Assembly (NCBI GenBank): GCA_038521825.1
Contig: JBCBKL010000004.1
Location: 124,001 to 188,000, forward strand
DNA: 64,000 nucleotides
Origin: JBCBKL01 sp038521825
GTDB taxonomy: Bacteria > Pseudomonadota > Alphaproteobacteria > Rhodobacterales > Rhodobacteraceae
Direction of reading: 5' to 3'
Position 1 is the first letter of the stretch; each line of letters opens with the position of its first letter. The position numbers and the translations under genes are program-made. Under the pieces are notes generated by a model. The model was not told the origin of the DNA. It saw only the letters and a program-made list of their open reading frames with translations, and searched no databases. Positions 35,488 through 45,031 of this stretch are shown in pieces.

Positions 35488-36516
35488 TCAGTTAAACGTG
35501 CCCGCCACACGGCCCAGCAACATGAACGCGCGGGCGGTGCGGGTATCCGTCAGGTCGGAAATCTCTGCGTCGCTGGCCTCATCCGCGAAATCGGCAAATG
35601 TCTTGTCAAAGCGGCGCAGGAAATGGTGGGCCGCGTCGCGAAATATCGGGTCCTGTTTCATCCGGCCTGCGCTGAGGGTCAGGGACGACCGGTCACGGAT
35701 ACCGCCCAAGGCGGCGACGGCCCGACCGCGAACGCCCTCGGCGAACTGGCGCCAGATCTCGGGCCGCGCCTTATCGGGCTGCAGATCGTCCATATAGATG
35801 CCATCCTGGCTGAGCAGGGTCAGCACATCTTCGGCCGCCTGGATCAGTTGTGCCGCGTTGCGATCCTTCATCGCGCGGCGGAGCGCCTTGAACCCTTCTT
35901 CGTCTTCTGCCGTCTGGGGAAAGTTCAGGGCCGTGATGAAATCGGAGTGTGAGAGGGGAACGGCCACGTCGTTCATGGGTGCGCCCAGCTGCAGGATGGG
36001 CTGATCTTCGCCAACGGGCCGCGGCTGCTGCGGGGCCTCCGCTGGCGGCAGCTGAGCTGGTGAGCCGTGGACGATGAACTTGTCCTCAAGGCTGACAAGC
36101 AGCACTTCTGCACGGCGGATGCCCTTTGCTACCTCTTCAAGCTTGTCGCCGATCTCGGCCTCGGGGGTGGTGTTCTTTGCCTGCTGCTGTGCGACGTAAG
36201 ACTGGCGCAACCCATCGATCGCCAATTGCAAACGCGCGTTTTCGCTCCGGATCGAGCGGGCGGCGCGGGCTGCCGTCGCGGCGACCCAGATCATCGCAAT
36301 CGGCAGGACAATGGCTAGAACCGTCATGGCCCGCCGCACTCGTGTCGCGGCATCGACGTCGTCCGACGGCATGATGACGAGATAGACCACCGAAAGAACG
36401 AGCCACAGCAGCGAAAGCGCCGCTGCGCGTAGTTCGATATCCGTGATGCGGGCTGTTCTCGGGCTGTCATAAATCCCAACGGGGGTCGTTTGGGCCTGCT
36501 TCGGCTGGTCGTCCAT
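35488..36516 (-). CDS. Conserved hypothetical two-helix membrane protein
   Basis: A 342-residue protein with two membrane helices near the N-terminus (AALSLLWLVLSVVYLVIM and AMTVLAIVLPIAMIWVAATAA). An amphipathic coiled-coil-like stretch follows (RSENARLQLAIDGLRQSYVAQQQ), then a Pro-rich linker. A C-terminal helical domain of about 150 residues (FITALNFPQTAEDEEGFKAL onwards) ends in GRVAGTFN. I do not recognise a characterised family. It follows greA on the same strand by 4 bp and is likely co-transcribed with it. Confidence 0.82.
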   Translation of the reverse strand: MDDQPKQAQTTPVGIYDSPRTARITDIELRAAALSLLWLVLSVVYLVIMPSDDVDAATRVRRAMTVLAIVLPIAMIWVAATAARAARSIRSENARLQLAIDGLRQSYVAQQQAKNTTPEAEIGDKLEEVAKGIRRAEVLLVSLEDKFIVHGSPAQLPPAEAPQQPRPVGEDQPILQLGAPMNDVAVPLSHSDFITALNFPQTAEDEEGFKALRRAMKDRNAAQLIQAAEDVLTLLSQDGIYMDDLQPDKARPEIWRQFAEGVRGRAVAALGGIRDRSSLTLSAGRMKQDPIFRDAAHHFLRRFDKTFADFADEASDAEISDLTDTRTARAFMLLGRVAGTFN

Positions 36517-36520
36517 GAGC

Positions 36521-36991
36521 TCAACGATAGACGATTTTCAGGACTTCATAATACTTTTCGCCGCCGGGCGTACGGACCTCGACGCTATCGCCCACATCTT
36601 TGCCGATAAGCGAACGCGCAATCGGCGATTTGATGTTCAAGAGGCCCTTTTCGATGTTCGCCTCGTGCTCACCCACGATCTGCCAAGTCTTCTCCTCGTC
36701 GGTATCCTCGTCGACCAGCGTCACGGTCGCGCCGAACTTGATCGCACCGGACAGCTTGGCGGGGTCGATGACCTCGGCAAGGCTCAGAATGCCCTCAAGC
36801 TCCTTGATGCGCCCCTCGATGAAAGACTGTTTTTCGCGGGCGGAATGATATTCGGCATTCTCTGAAAGGTCACCATGTTCACGGGCCTCGGCAATGGCCT
36901 GGATGATCGCAGGCCGCTCTTCGGATTTGAGCTGCTTGAGTTCCATCTCGAGGGCGCCGTGACCCTCACGTGTCATTGGTATCTTTTCCAT
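36521..36991 (-). CDS. greA: Transcription elongation factor GreA
   Basis: Rescues backtracked RNA polymerase by stimulating transcript cleavage. The 156-residue protein begins MEKIPMTREGH and has the N-terminal coiled coil with the acidic tip (REHGDLSENAEYHSAREKQ). The C-terminal FKBP-like domain (SPIARSLIGKDVGDSVEVRTPGG) follows. I choose the ATG at 36991 because MEKIPMT is the standard GreA start, and GGAAG lies upstream. A strong hairpin sits in the leader. Confidence 0.96.
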   Translation of the reverse strand: MEKIPMTREGHGALEMELKQLKSEERPAIIQAIAEAREHGDLSENAEYHSAREKQSFIEGRIKELEGILSLAEVIDPAKLSGAIKFGATVTLVDEDTDEEKTWQIVGEHEANIEKGLLNIKSPIARSLIGKDVGDSVEVRTPGGEKYYEVLKIVYR

Positions 36992-37012
36992 GGGCATGCT
37001 TCCAAACATGAC

Positions 37013-37034
37013 GGGCGGCCACTTGAGGCCGCCC
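37013..37034 (-). promoter_or_regulatory. greA leader hairpin
   Basis: A perfect 8-bp inverted repeat GGGCGGCC / GGCCGCCC with a 6-nt loop lies 21 nt upstream of the greA start. No T-tract follows on the greA strand, so it is not a classical terminator. It could be an mRNA-stabilising or attenuation structure. Confidence 0.45.
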
Positions 37035-37278
37035 AACGAGATTCAGATACTGAACCCAACGGGCTGGGGAATGCAAGAGCCTGTCGGCGCGCCGGTCCGT
37101 ACGACATCGGCTCACGGAATCCGGAACGTGGGTATCCGCTCGCACTGCCGTCGAAAATCGCCCGATTATAACGCTGTGTCGCATTTGCAATGCCCCCCTT
37201 GCTGGGCTAGCCAATCCCAACTGAGATTTGCGGGGCGCAGAAAAGCCCCCGACCGCAGACAATAGGGGAGCCGCCGCA

Positions 37279-38928
37279 ATGGCCGAAATGACACGCGAAG
37301 CAATGGAATATGACGTTGTGATCGTCGGGGCCGGGCCTGCCGGTCTAAGCGCGGCGATCCGGCTCAAACAGCTGGACGCCGATCTGAACGTCGTCGTTTT
37401 GGAAAAGGGATCCGAAGTTGGCGCGCACATCCTGTCAGGTGCAGTTCTCGATCCCTGCGGCATTGATGCGCTGATCCCCGATTGGAAGGAAAAGGGCGCC
37501 CCGATTACCGTCCCGGTGAAAGAAGATAACTTTTACATGCTGGGTGAGGCCGGCAGCCTGCGTATTCCCAATTGGCCAATGCCGCCGCTAATGAACAACC
37601 ACGGCAACTATATCGTCTCGATGGGCAATGTCTGCCGCTGGATGGCAGAAAAGGCCGAGGAACTGGGCGTCGAGATCTTCCCCGGCATGGCCTGCTCGGA
37701 GATGGTTTACAGCGAGAACGGCGAGGTCAAAGGCGTCGTCGCGGGTGAGTTCGGTCTCAATCCCGACGGAACGCCGTCAGACGGCTACGAGCCGGGGATG
37801 GAGCTTCACGGCAAGTATGTATTCCTTTCAGAAGGCGTCCGGGGATCGCTGTCGAAGGAAGTCATCGCCAAATACGATCTGGCCAATGGCAAAGAGCCGC
37901 AGAAATACGGCCTTGGCATGAAAGAGATATGGGAGATCGACCCCGCTAAGCACCGGGAGGGTACCGTGACCCACACGATGGGCTGGCCGCTCGGGTCGAA
38001 TGCTGGGGGTGGTTCGTTCATCTACCACCTTGATAACAATCAGGTTTACGTGGGTTTCGTCGTCCATCTGAACTATAAGAACCCGCATCTGTTCCCATAC
38101 ATGGAATTCCAGCGGTTCAAGCATCACCCGATGGTGGCTGAGTTGCTCAAAGGTGGGAAACGGGTCGCCTATGGCGCGCGGGCCATCAGCGAGGGCGGGT
38201 ATCAGGCGATGCCCAAGATGGTGGCGCCGGGCGTGGCACTGCTGGGCTGTTCGGTTGGCATGGTCAACGTCCCCCGCATCAAAGGCAACCACAATGCTAT
38301 GCTGTCAGGGAAAGCGGCGGCTGAGGCGGCCTTTGCCGCGATCAAGGATGGGCGAAGCAGTGACGAACTGACAGCCTACGAAGACGACGTTCGGACCGGT
38401 GCGATCGGTGCTGACCTCAAAAAGGTGCGGAACGTCAAGCCGCTTTGGTCCAAATACGGCCTGACCGCCTCGCTGGTGCTGGGCGGGTTCGACATGTGGA
38501 CCAACACGATTGGCTTTTCGCTCTTTGGCACCCAAGGTCACGGCAAATCCGACGCCGACGCGACAGAAGAGGCTTCGAAACACAAGGTCATCGATTATCC
38601 CAAACCTGATGGCACCTTGTCGTTCGACCGGCTGACAAATGTGTCGTTCAGCATGACCAACCACGAAGAAAGTCAGCCCGCGCACCTCAAGCTTGCCGAC
38701 GCGTCGATCCCGGTGAATATCAACCTTCCGAAATACGCTGGCCCCTCGGCGCGCTACTGCCCCGCAGGCGTGTACGAGTTCGTCGAGGAAGAGGGCAAAG
38801 ACACGCGGTTCGTCATCAACTTCCAGAACTGCGTGCACTGTAAGACCTGTGACATCAAGGATCCGAGCCAGAACATCAACTGGACCACGCCGCAGGGCGG
38901 GGACGGGCCGAACTACCCGAATATGTGA
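37279..38928 (+). CDS. Electron transfer flavoprotein-ubiquinone oxidoreductase
   Basis: ETF-QO passes electrons from ETF (fed by acyl-CoA dehydrogenases) to ubiquinone. The 549-residue protein has the FAD-binding N-terminus YDVVIVGAGPAGLSAAIRLKQ and the ubiquinone-binding middle region. A C-terminal [4Fe-4S] domain has Cys in ARYCPAGVYEF and NFQNCVHCKTCDIKDPSQNI, the full set of four ligands. The ATG at 37279 follows GGGGAG. Functionally linked genes nearby are the acyl-CoA dehydrogenase at 27.6 kb and the quinone biosynthesis genes. Confidence 0.96.
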   Translation: MAEMTREAMEYDVVIVGAGPAGLSAAIRLKQLDADLNVVVLEKGSEVGAHILSGAVLDPCGIDALIPDWKEKGAPITVPVKEDNFYMLGEAGSLRIPNWPMPPLMNNHGNYIVSMGNVCRWMAEKAEELGVEIFPGMACSEMVYSENGEVKGVVAGEFGLNPDGTPSDGYEPGMELHGKYVFLSEGVRGSLSKEVIAKYDLANGKEPQKYGLGMKEIWEIDPAKHREGTVTHTMGWPLGSNAGGGSFIYHLDNNQVYVGFVVHLNYKNPHLFPYMEFQRFKHHPMVAELLKGGKRVAYGARAISEGGYQAMPKMVAPGVALLGCSVGMVNVPRIKGNHNAMLSGKAAAEAAFAAIKDGRSSDELTAYEDDVRTGAIGADLKKVRNVKPLWSKYGLTASLVLGGFDMWTNTIGFSLFGTQGHGKSDADATEEASKHKVIDYPKPDGTLSFDRLTNVSFSMTNHEESQPAHLKLADASIPVNINLPKYAGPSARYCPAGVYEFVEEEGKDTRFVINFQNCVHCKTCDIKDPSQNINWTTPQGGDGPNYPNM

Positions 38929-39086
38929 ACAAAGAACCGCCACTGGTGGCACCGTTAACGCGGCTGGTGGCGAAATCTTTGTCGTTTCCCTATCTTTACG
39001 GCCATATGCTGAAGGATGCGGGTGTGCCGCGTTGCAATGCGCGACTGACCTGCTAGCTTTGGCCAACAAAACAGAAGGGAACCGTC

Positions 39087-40802
39087 TTGAGCAGACCCAT
39101 CCGCTTTGCCATCGCCTTTTTCGCGGCTATGCTGGCCGCCGACACCGTCCTTGCCCAGGCCCGATCGGCCGCAGGTGCCTACCTGGCTGGACGACAAGCC
39201 ATTCGAGACAGCGATTACGCCTCGGCCGCGATGTTCTACACCCAGGCGCTGGCGCGGGATCGGGGCAATGCCGACTTGATGGAGGAAACGGTACTCGCCC
39301 AACTTTACCTTGGCCGGGTGGATCGCGCTCTGCCAATTGCGCGCATCATGGAAGAGCGGAGCCTGCGCAGTCAGGCGGCTCACATGGCGACGGTTGTCGA
39401 TCTGCTGCAACGGGAAAATTACGAAGGCTATCTGGCCCGCGATCCGGAAACACAGGGCATCGTACCGCTGGTCGACATGCTGCTTGAGGCATGGTCGCTG
39501 TTTGGCGTGGGCGATGTCGAAGCGGGGATTGCGGCGTTTGACAATGTCGCAGAGCAGGCCGGTCTCAAGGGTTTCGCGACCTATCACAAGGCGCTGGCAC
39601 TTGCCGTCAGTGGTGATTTTGAGGCTGCTGCGGGAATCTTTGAAAATGATGAAGAGGCCGCCGCACTGCAGACACGGCGTGGTGTGATGGCCCGGGCCGA
39701 AATCCTGTCGCAGTTGGGTAGCAACGAAGACGCCCTTGCGATACTGCGCAACGCATTCGGCGAGGCCACGGATAACGAACTGACTGCGATGACGACGGCG
39801 CTGGAAGCGGGCGAAACCCTGCCCTTTACCCATGCCGCATCGGTCAGTGACGGCGTGGCCGAGGTTTTTTATTCGGTAGCAGGTGCTTTGCAGAACGAAG
39901 CGGGCGCGAACTACAGCCTGCTCTTTGGCCGGCTCGCCCGATACATGCGCCCCAATCACGTCGACGCAACGCTATTGAACGCCGAACTGCTTGAGGAATT
40001 GGGTCAGTACGACCTTGCCATCGCAGAATACAAGGGTGTGTCGGCCAGCCATCCGGCCTTTCATGCCGCTGAACTTGGCCGGGTTGCAGCACTGCGTGAA
40101 AGCGGCAAACCCGACGCGGCCATCGAGGCGCTGGAGCAACTCGCCAACCGCTTCCCCGAACTCCCGGTCGTCCATTCGACACTCGGTGACGTCCTGCGCC
40201 AGCAAGAGGATTATGCCGACGCTATTGGGTCCTATGACCGGGCGCTTGAGCTGACGGGCGACACCGCCCAATCGGTCTGGTTCCTGCTTTATGCGCGAGC
40301 GATTTCCTACGAACGGCTGGGCCGCTGGGACGAGGCAGAGGCTGATTTTCGCAAGGCGCTTGCGCTCAACCCGGGCCAGCCTCAGGTGTTGAATTATCTG
40401 GGCTACTCGCTCGTCGAAAAGCAGATCAATCTCGAAGAGGCGCTCAGGATGATCGAAGAGGCCGTCGCGGGCAGCCCCGACAGCGGCTACATCGTCGACA
40501 GCCTTGGCTGGGTGCTTTATCGGCTGGGCCGCTATGACGAAGCGGTGGTGCAGATGGAGCGTGCAGTTGAGCTGATGCCCATCGATCCGGTCGTCAACGA
40601 TCACCTTGGTGATGTGTACTGGGCTGTCGGCCGCTTCCGCGAGGCCGAATTCCAGTGGAGCCGGGCGCTGAGCTTTGTTGACGAGGACGATCCCGGCGAA
40701 GCCGACCCCGTGCGCATCCGACGCAAGCTGAATGTCGGGCTGGATACCGTTCTGGCCGAGGAAGGAGCCCCGCCCCTGAAGGTGGCGAATGACGACGGTT
40801 GA
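39087..40802 (+). CDS. Exported TPR-repeat protein
   Basis: A 571-residue periplasmic or envelope protein with a signal peptide (FAIAFFAAMLAADTVLAQA). At least ten tetratricopeptide helix pairs follow, for example SDYASAAMFYTQALARDRGN at the start and NYLGYSLVEKQINLEEALRM, YDEAVVQMERAVELMPIDP and FREAEFQWSRALSF at the end. TPR arrays mediate protein assembly. The start appears to be TTG at 39087, preceded by AAGGGA. Its last 14 bases overlap ispE, so the two are coupled, an arrangement I recall from other Rhodobacterales. Confidence 0.88.
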   Translation: MSRPIRFAIAFFAAMLAADTVLAQARSAAGAYLAGRQAIRDSDYASAAMFYTQALARDRGNADLMEETVLAQLYLGRVDRALPIARIMEERSLRSQAAHMATVVDLLQRENYEGYLARDPETQGIVPLVDMLLEAWSLFGVGDVEAGIAAFDNVAEQAGLKGFATYHKALALAVSGDFEAAAGIFENDEEAAALQTRRGVMARAEILSQLGSNEDALAILRNAFGEATDNELTAMTTALEAGETLPFTHAASVSDGVAEVFYSVAGALQNEAGANYSLLFGRLARYMRPNHVDATLLNAELLEELGQYDLAIAEYKGVSASHPAFHAAELGRVAALRESGKPDAAIEALEQLANRFPELPVVHSTLGDVLRQQEDYADAIGSYDRALELTGDTAQSVWFLLYARAISYERLGRWDEAEADFRKALALNPGQPQVLNYLGYSLVEKQINLEEALRMIEEAVAGSPDSGYIVDSLGWVLYRLGRYDEAVVQMERAVELMPIDPVVNDHLGDVYWAVGRFREAEFQWSRALSFVDEDDPGEADPVRIRRKLNVGLDTVLAEEGAPPLKVANDDG

Positions 40803-41697
40803 GGTCTTCGCGCCAGCCAAGATCAATCTCACACTGCACGTGACCGGCCAGCGCGCCGATGGTTATCACTTGCTCGATAGTATTGTGTCGTTTGGAACGA
40901 TGGGCGATAGCCTGCGACTGTACCCGGGCAACACGCTGTCACTAGCTGTCGAAGGGCCGGAAGCGGACGACGTCCCGACCGATATGGACAACCTTGCGCT
41001 TCGGGCCGCATCTCTTGTACCGCGACACGATGAAGGAGCCGCGCTGGTCCTCGACAAACACCTGCCCGTCGCTTCCGGGATTGGTGGCGGCTCCGCGGAT
41101 GCGGCAGCCGCGTATCGCGGCATGTTGGTTTTGTGCGAACAAACGGCTTCGCTGTTGGCGGCTGCGCCGGATGACGTACTGGCCCCCGATGCGCGTGCGC
41201 TTTTGCGCCTGGGGGCGGATGTGCCGATGTGTCTGGTTTCGAGCCCGCTCAGGGCGCGTGGTATCGGCGAGAAGATGGGTCTTGTTTCGTTGCCGCGCCT
41301 ACCTGTGGTGCTGATTAACCCGCGCAAGGCCGTGTCGACGCCCAAGGTCTTTGCCGCATTGCGTCAAAAGGATAATCCGCCGATGTCAGATCCGCTTCCG
41401 GAATTTGCGGATGTTAGCACAACCATCGGATGGCTGGCGGGTATGCGCAATGATCTGGAGGTGCCGGCGATGGAGGTTGAGCCATCCATCGCAGAGGTTC
41501 TCGACAGCTTGCGCCAGACTAAAGCTTGCCGTTTGGCACGCATGTCCGGTTCGGGAGCGACGTGCTTCGGCCTCTTCGAAACCGAGGACGAGGCCAAGGC
41601 CGCTGCATCCTTGCTTTTTGACAGGCATCCCGATTGGTGGGTGGCAGGTGGATTCCTCGCCGATCAGTCAATTGCCGCGAGGCCCAGGACGATTTGA
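40789..41697 (+). CDS. ispE: 4-diphosphocytidyl-2-C-methyl-D-erythritol kinase
   Basis: GHMP kinase of the methylerythritol phosphate isoprenoid pathway. The 302-residue protein starts EVFAPAKINLTLHVTGQRADGYH (substrate-binding). It contains the ATP-binding glycine-rich loop PVASGIGGGSADAAAAYRGM and ends with MSGSGATCFGLFE, the third GHMP motif. It supplies precursors for the polyprenyl diphosphate synthase encoded next to it on the opposite strand. Confidence 0.97.
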   Translation: MTTVEVFAPAKINLTLHVTGQRADGYHLLDSIVSFGTMGDSLRLYPGNTLSLAVEGPEADDVPTDMDNLALRAASLVPRHDEGAALVLDKHLPVASGIGGGSADAAAAYRGMLVLCEQTASLLAAAPDDVLAPDARALLRLGADVPMCLVSSPLRARGIGEKMGLVSLPRLPVVLINPRKAVSTPKVFAALRQKDNPPMSDPLPEFADVSTTIGWLAGMRNDLEVPAMEVEPSIAEVLDSLRQTKACRLARMSGSGATCFGLFETEDEAKAAASLLFDRHPDWWVAGGFLADQSIAARPRTI

Positions 41698-41787
41698 GGC
41701 AGCAAAAGCGCGTCCGAGGCTGTGACAACTCGGTTGCCTGACCGTCTTGTCAGTCTTGTGAATGACCAAAAGCTGTGGGCGCCGTTC

Positions 41788-42786
41788 TCAGTTGATCCGC
41801 TCAACGACATAGATGGCCAGATCATCCAACGCGTCGCGGATCGGATGGGCGGGCAGGGTAGTCAGCGCATCCCGGGCTTTAGCCGCCCAATCCAGCGCCG
41901 CGGCCCGCGTGGCCTCAAGCGTGCCGTGTTCTTCAAGAAGGCGCAGGGCCTCATCCAGATCGGCATCGGTCTGATCGCCTTGCTCGATGGTGCGGGTCCA
42001 GAATGTGCGCTCGGTCTCATCGCCAAGAGCAACGGCCTTGATGACCGGCAGCGTCAGTTTCCGTTCACGGAAATCGTCGCCCACGTTCTTGCCGATCGCC
42101 TCAGCGTCACCCTGATAATCCAGCAGATCATCAACGATTTGAAAGGCGATGCCCAAGGCGTCGCCGTAATCGAACAGCGCTTTGACGTGGGCCTCGGGCG
42201 CGCCGGCGATCACACCACCGACTTCGGTCGCGGCCGAAAACAGGGCGGCAGTTTTGCCCCGCACGACGCGCAGGTAGATCTCTTCGGTCGTTGCGAGATT
42301 CTGGGCAGCAGTCAGCTGCAACACTTCGCCCTCCGCAATGGTGGCGGCCGCGTTCGAAAGGATGTCGAGCACGCGCAGGCTGCCCGTTTCGACCATCAAC
42401 TGAAAGCTTCGGGCAAAGAGATAATCACCGACCAGAACGGATGATTTATTGTCCCACAGCAGGTTGGCGGTCGGGCGGCCACGGCGCTGGCGGCTTTCGT
42501 CAACGACATCGTCATGCAGCAGCGTGGCCGTATGAATGAATTCGACGGTTGCGGCCAGATATTGGTGAAAGATGCCATCATAGCCGCACATGCGGGCGGT
42601 CGCCAACGTCAGCATCGGGCGCAGGCGCTTGCCACCTGCTTCGACCAGGTGAGCCGTGACCTCGGGGATGCGGGGCGCGTGTTCCGATGCCATCCGTTCG
42701 CGGATCAGGCCGTTCACGGCGTTTAAATCATCGGCCAGATGCTCAGCCAGCCAATCATGCGGTTTGGTTTTCACGCTTGCGTCCAT
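41788..42786 (-). CDS. Long-chain polyprenyl diphosphate synthase (ubiquinone side chain)
   Basis: Trans-prenyltransferase of 332 residues. The first Asp-rich motif is LLHDDVVDESRQRRG (about 108-122) and the second is QIVDDLLDYQGD (about 231-242). KRLRPML lies near residue 66. The size and sequence fit the octaprenyl/solanesyl/decaprenyl class that makes the quinone tail later used by UbiA. I set the start at the ATG at 42786, since the long upstream extension overlaps the divergent DUF2007 gene and is not family-like. The chain length cannot be told from sequence alone. Confidence 0.93.
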   Translation of the reverse strand: MDASVKTKPHDWLAEHLADDLNAVNGLIRERMASEHAPRIPEVTAHLVEAGGKRLRPMLTLATARMCGYDGIFHQYLAATVEFIHTATLLHDDVVDESRQRRGRPTANLLWDNKSSVLVGDYLFARSFQLMVETGSLRVLDILSNAAATIAEGEVLQLTAAQNLATTEEIYLRVVRGKTAALFSAATEVGGVIAGAPEAHVKALFDYGDALGIAFQIVDDLLDYQGDAEAIGKNVGDDFRERKLTLPVIKAVALGDETERTFWTRTIEQGDQTDADLDEALRLLEEHGTLEATRAAALDWAAKARDALTTLPAHPIRDALDDLAIYVVERIN

Positions 42787-42843
42787 TGCGGTCCCGCAGG
42801 CAAGGCTCGACATTCGCCCAGACCTGCCCTTACATCCCCAGAT

Positions 42844-43059
42844 ATGAAGGAACTCCTGCGCAGCACAGACCCGACCATTATCGCGTTCGCCACGGCCCTT
42901 CTTGAAGGTGAGGATATAGACTGCTTTCAAATGGACGTAAATATGAGCATCCTCGAAGGCGGCATCGGTATCTTCCCCCGGCGGCTGATGGTGCGGGAGG
43001 ATGATCACGCCGCAGCATTGCGAGTGATGCGTGACAACGATATCGACCTCGGACTTTGA
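42844..43059 (+). CDS. DUF2007-domain protein
   Basis: A 71-residue protein with the DUF2007 (putative signal transducing) pattern: MKELLRSTDPTIIAFATALL, EGEDIDCFQMD and RLMVREDDHAAALRVM. It resembles a small PII-like or ferredoxin-like fold. Function is unknown. It is divergent from the polyprenyl synthase (57 bp) and its TGA overlaps the TTG start of the methyltransferase. Confidence 0.88.
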   Translation: MKELLRSTDPTIIAFATALLEGEDIDCFQMDVNMSILEGGIGIFPRRLMVREDDHAAALRVMRDNDIDLGL

Positions 43060-43787
43060 CCAACGCACTGACGAAAGACGCCTTTCTTGGCGGACGGCTG
43101 CATCTCTGGCAACCGGCGCAGGGGTACCGGGCGGGGGTCGATCCGGTCCTGCTGGCGGCTTCGGTTCCAGCGAAATCCGGTGAAAGCGTGCTGGATCTGG
43201 GCTGTGGCGCGGGCGCTGCGGCCTTGTGCCTCGGCGCGCGTGTGCCGGGGCTTGGTCTTATAGGAGTCGAGCGGCAGGCAGAATACGCAACATTGGCGCG
43301 CCGGAACGGCTTGTCGGTAGTCGAGGCGGATCTTGCCCATCTGCCGCCAGAGGTGAAAGCACAACGGTTCGATCACGTACTCGCGAACCCACCCTATTTC
43401 GACCGCGCCGCCAGCACGGCGGCCAGCAATCAGGGGCGGGAAGGGGCCTTGGGTCAAGACACACCCCTCGCCACATGGATCGAGGTCGCGGCGAAACGGT
43501 TGGCACCCGGGGGCTACCTGCACCTGATTCATCGCGCCGAGCGGTTGCCCGAGCTGCTGGCCCTGACGCAAGACGTTCTGGGCAGTCTCGAGGTGCTGCC
43601 GCTTTACCCTCGGCCCGGAAAGACGGCATCGTTGATCATTCTGCGGGCACGCAAGGGCGGACGGGCTGCCTTCAAATTGCATCCGCCGATCATTTTGCAT
43701 GATGGTCCACGACACAGGCGTGACGGCGAAGGCTATAGCGCTGAAATCGAAGCGGTTTTGCGCGACGCGGCACCTCTTCGTCATTAA
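43056..43787 (+). CDS. TrmN6-like N6-adenine methyltransferase
   Basis: A 243-residue class I methyltransferase. The SAM-binding motif is VLDLGCGAGAAALCLGAR and the catalytic N6-adenine motif is NPPY (in HVLANPPYFDRAAS). Together with the N-terminal LWQPAQGYRAGVDPVLLAA this matches tRNA1(Val) adenine-37 N6-methyltransferases (TrmN6/YfiC). The start is TTG at 43056, overlapping the DUF2007 stop as TTGA. The target could also be another tRNA or rRNA. Confidence 0.88.
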   Translation: MTNALTKDAFLGGRLHLWQPAQGYRAGVDPVLLAASVPAKSGESVLDLGCGAGAAALCLGARVPGLGLIGVERQAEYATLARRNGLSVVEADLAHLPPEVKAQRFDHVLANPPYFDRAASTAASNQGREGALGQDTPLATWIEVAAKRLAPGGYLHLIHRAERLPELLALTQDVLGSLEVLPLYPRPGKTASLIILRARKGGRAAFKLHPPIILHDGPRHRRDGEGYSAEIEAVLRDAAPLRH

Positions 43788-43897
43788 CCGGGTGTCAATC
43801 AAAGCCTCAAACACTTGTCCACAAGCTGCGACTGCAGCGTGACAGGCGGGGTGAAGTGTGCTTCGCTATTATTACACTTGTCAAAATGGAGGACTGA

Positions 43898-44062
43898 ATG
43901 AGCGTTTCGGCACATCTCGAAGAGTTGAAAAAGAAGCATCAAAACCTCAGCACCCGCGTGGAACGGGCCCAAAGGTCCCCAGGAACAGATGATCTCGAAC
44001 TCGTCGCGATGAAGAAACAGAAGCTCAGGCTCAAAGAAGAAATCGAGCGGCTGTCAGCCTAA
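43898..44062 (+). CDS. DUF465 (YdcH-like) small protein
   Basis: A 54-residue helical protein: SVSAHLEELKKKHQNLSTRV, a short turn with PGTDDLELVAMKKQKLRLKE, ending EEIERLSA. This is the DUF465 pattern of very short coiled-coil-like proteins widespread in proteobacteria, with unknown role. A ribosome binding site GGAGG lies just upstream of the ATG. It is convergent with the LysR gene, 21 bp away. Confidence 0.9.
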   Translation: MSVSAHLEELKKKHQNLSTRVERAQRSPGTDDLELVAMKKQKLRLKEEIERLSA

Positions 44063-44083
44063 CCCATCGTCTCGCGGAGGGGC

Positions 44084-45022
44084 TCAACGGGCCTTAACGG
44101 GAACCAACGTAAGCGCCTCCGTCACATGGGCTTTTTTTTCGATCTCGCTTAGCACCCAGTCGCGGAAGGCGACGATCTGCGGGCGGGTTTCGGACCCTTT
44201 TGCGCATAGAAACCTGAAGCGTGCACCGGTTCTCAGCGCGACCTTGAATGGTGCCACCAGCCGACCGTCGTCAATGTCCTTCACGACCAATGCGCGACGG
44301 CCAAGTGTCACTCCTACACCTGCCAGCGCAGCATCGACCGCATGATCGGCCTGACTGAACCGGGCTCCGTGTTCGGGTGCGTGATCGATCCCGACGGCCA
44401 GGAACCATGCGCGCCAATCGGCCGGCGGATCCAGAAAGTCGATGCTCTCGTCAATGATCAATGGTGCATCGATCAGGCTTTCGGGTGTGGGATACTGCTG
44501 GGCTAACTCGGGGGTCATGACTGGCGTCACCCATTCCTCGGAGAGATCAAGTGAATACACCCCCTCATCCGTCTTCGTTCCAAAGCGGATCGCGACATCG
44601 ATCGCTTCGCGGTCGAAGTCGAGGTTGCGCAGGCTTGCGGCGAACCGCAGTTCGATCTCAGGGTGGCCGCTGGCGAATTCATAGAGACGTGGCGCCAGCC
44701 ATTTGGCCGTGAACGCGGGCCCTGCCGTCACCGTAAGGCTGTGACTGTCCTGCGTCCGTTCCGCCGCCCGCCACGCCACGGCCAGAGACCGAAAACCGTC
44801 TTCGACGCCGGGTGCCAGGGCCTTGCCCGCCTCCGTCAACTCAACTGCGCGGTTGAGACGGCGGAACAACGGCGCGCCCAAATGCTCCTCCAGCGATTTG
44901 ATCTGAAACGACAAAGCCGCGGGCGTTACGTGCAGTTCGGCTGCCGCCTTGGCAAAGGACATGTGGCGGGCCGCGGCATCAAAGGCTCTCAGGGCAGTCA
45001 AAGGGGGCAGGCGATCAGGCAT
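44084..45022 (-). CDS. LysR-family transcriptional regulator (GcvA-like)
   Basis: A 312-residue regulator. The N-terminal helix-turn-helix PPLTALRAFDAAARHMSFAKAAAELHVTPAALSFQIKSLEEH (quoted only as position 5-47; key residues A, F, A-A-L-S-F-Q-I) is typical of the GcvA group. The C-terminal effector-binding domain follows (VTAGPAFTAKWLAPRLYEF). LysR proteins usually control the divergent neighbour. Here that is a 39-residue ORF starting at 45134, with palindromic sites in between. The ligand is unknown. Confidence 0.93.
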   Translation of the reverse strand: MPDRLPPLTALRAFDAAARHMSFAKAAAELHVTPAALSFQIKSLEEHLGAPLFRRLNRAVELTEAGKALAPGVEDGFRSLAVAWRAAERTQDSHSLTVTAGPAFTAKWLAPRLYEFASGHPEIELRFAASLRNLDFDREAIDVAIRFGTKTDEGVYSLDLSEEWVTPVMTPELAQQYPTPESLIDAPLIIDESIDFLDPPADWRAWFLAVGIDHAPEHGARFSQADHAVDAALAGVGVTLGRRALVVKDIDDGRLVAPFKVALRTGARFRFLCAKGSETRPQIVAFRDWVLSEIEKKAHVTEALTLVPVKAR

Positions 45023-45031
45023 GTTATCAAT

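Noticed and set aside
41788..43068. Long N-terminal form of the polyprenyl synthase
   Set aside because: The extra 94 residues overlap the divergent DUF2007 gene and do not look like the enzyme family.
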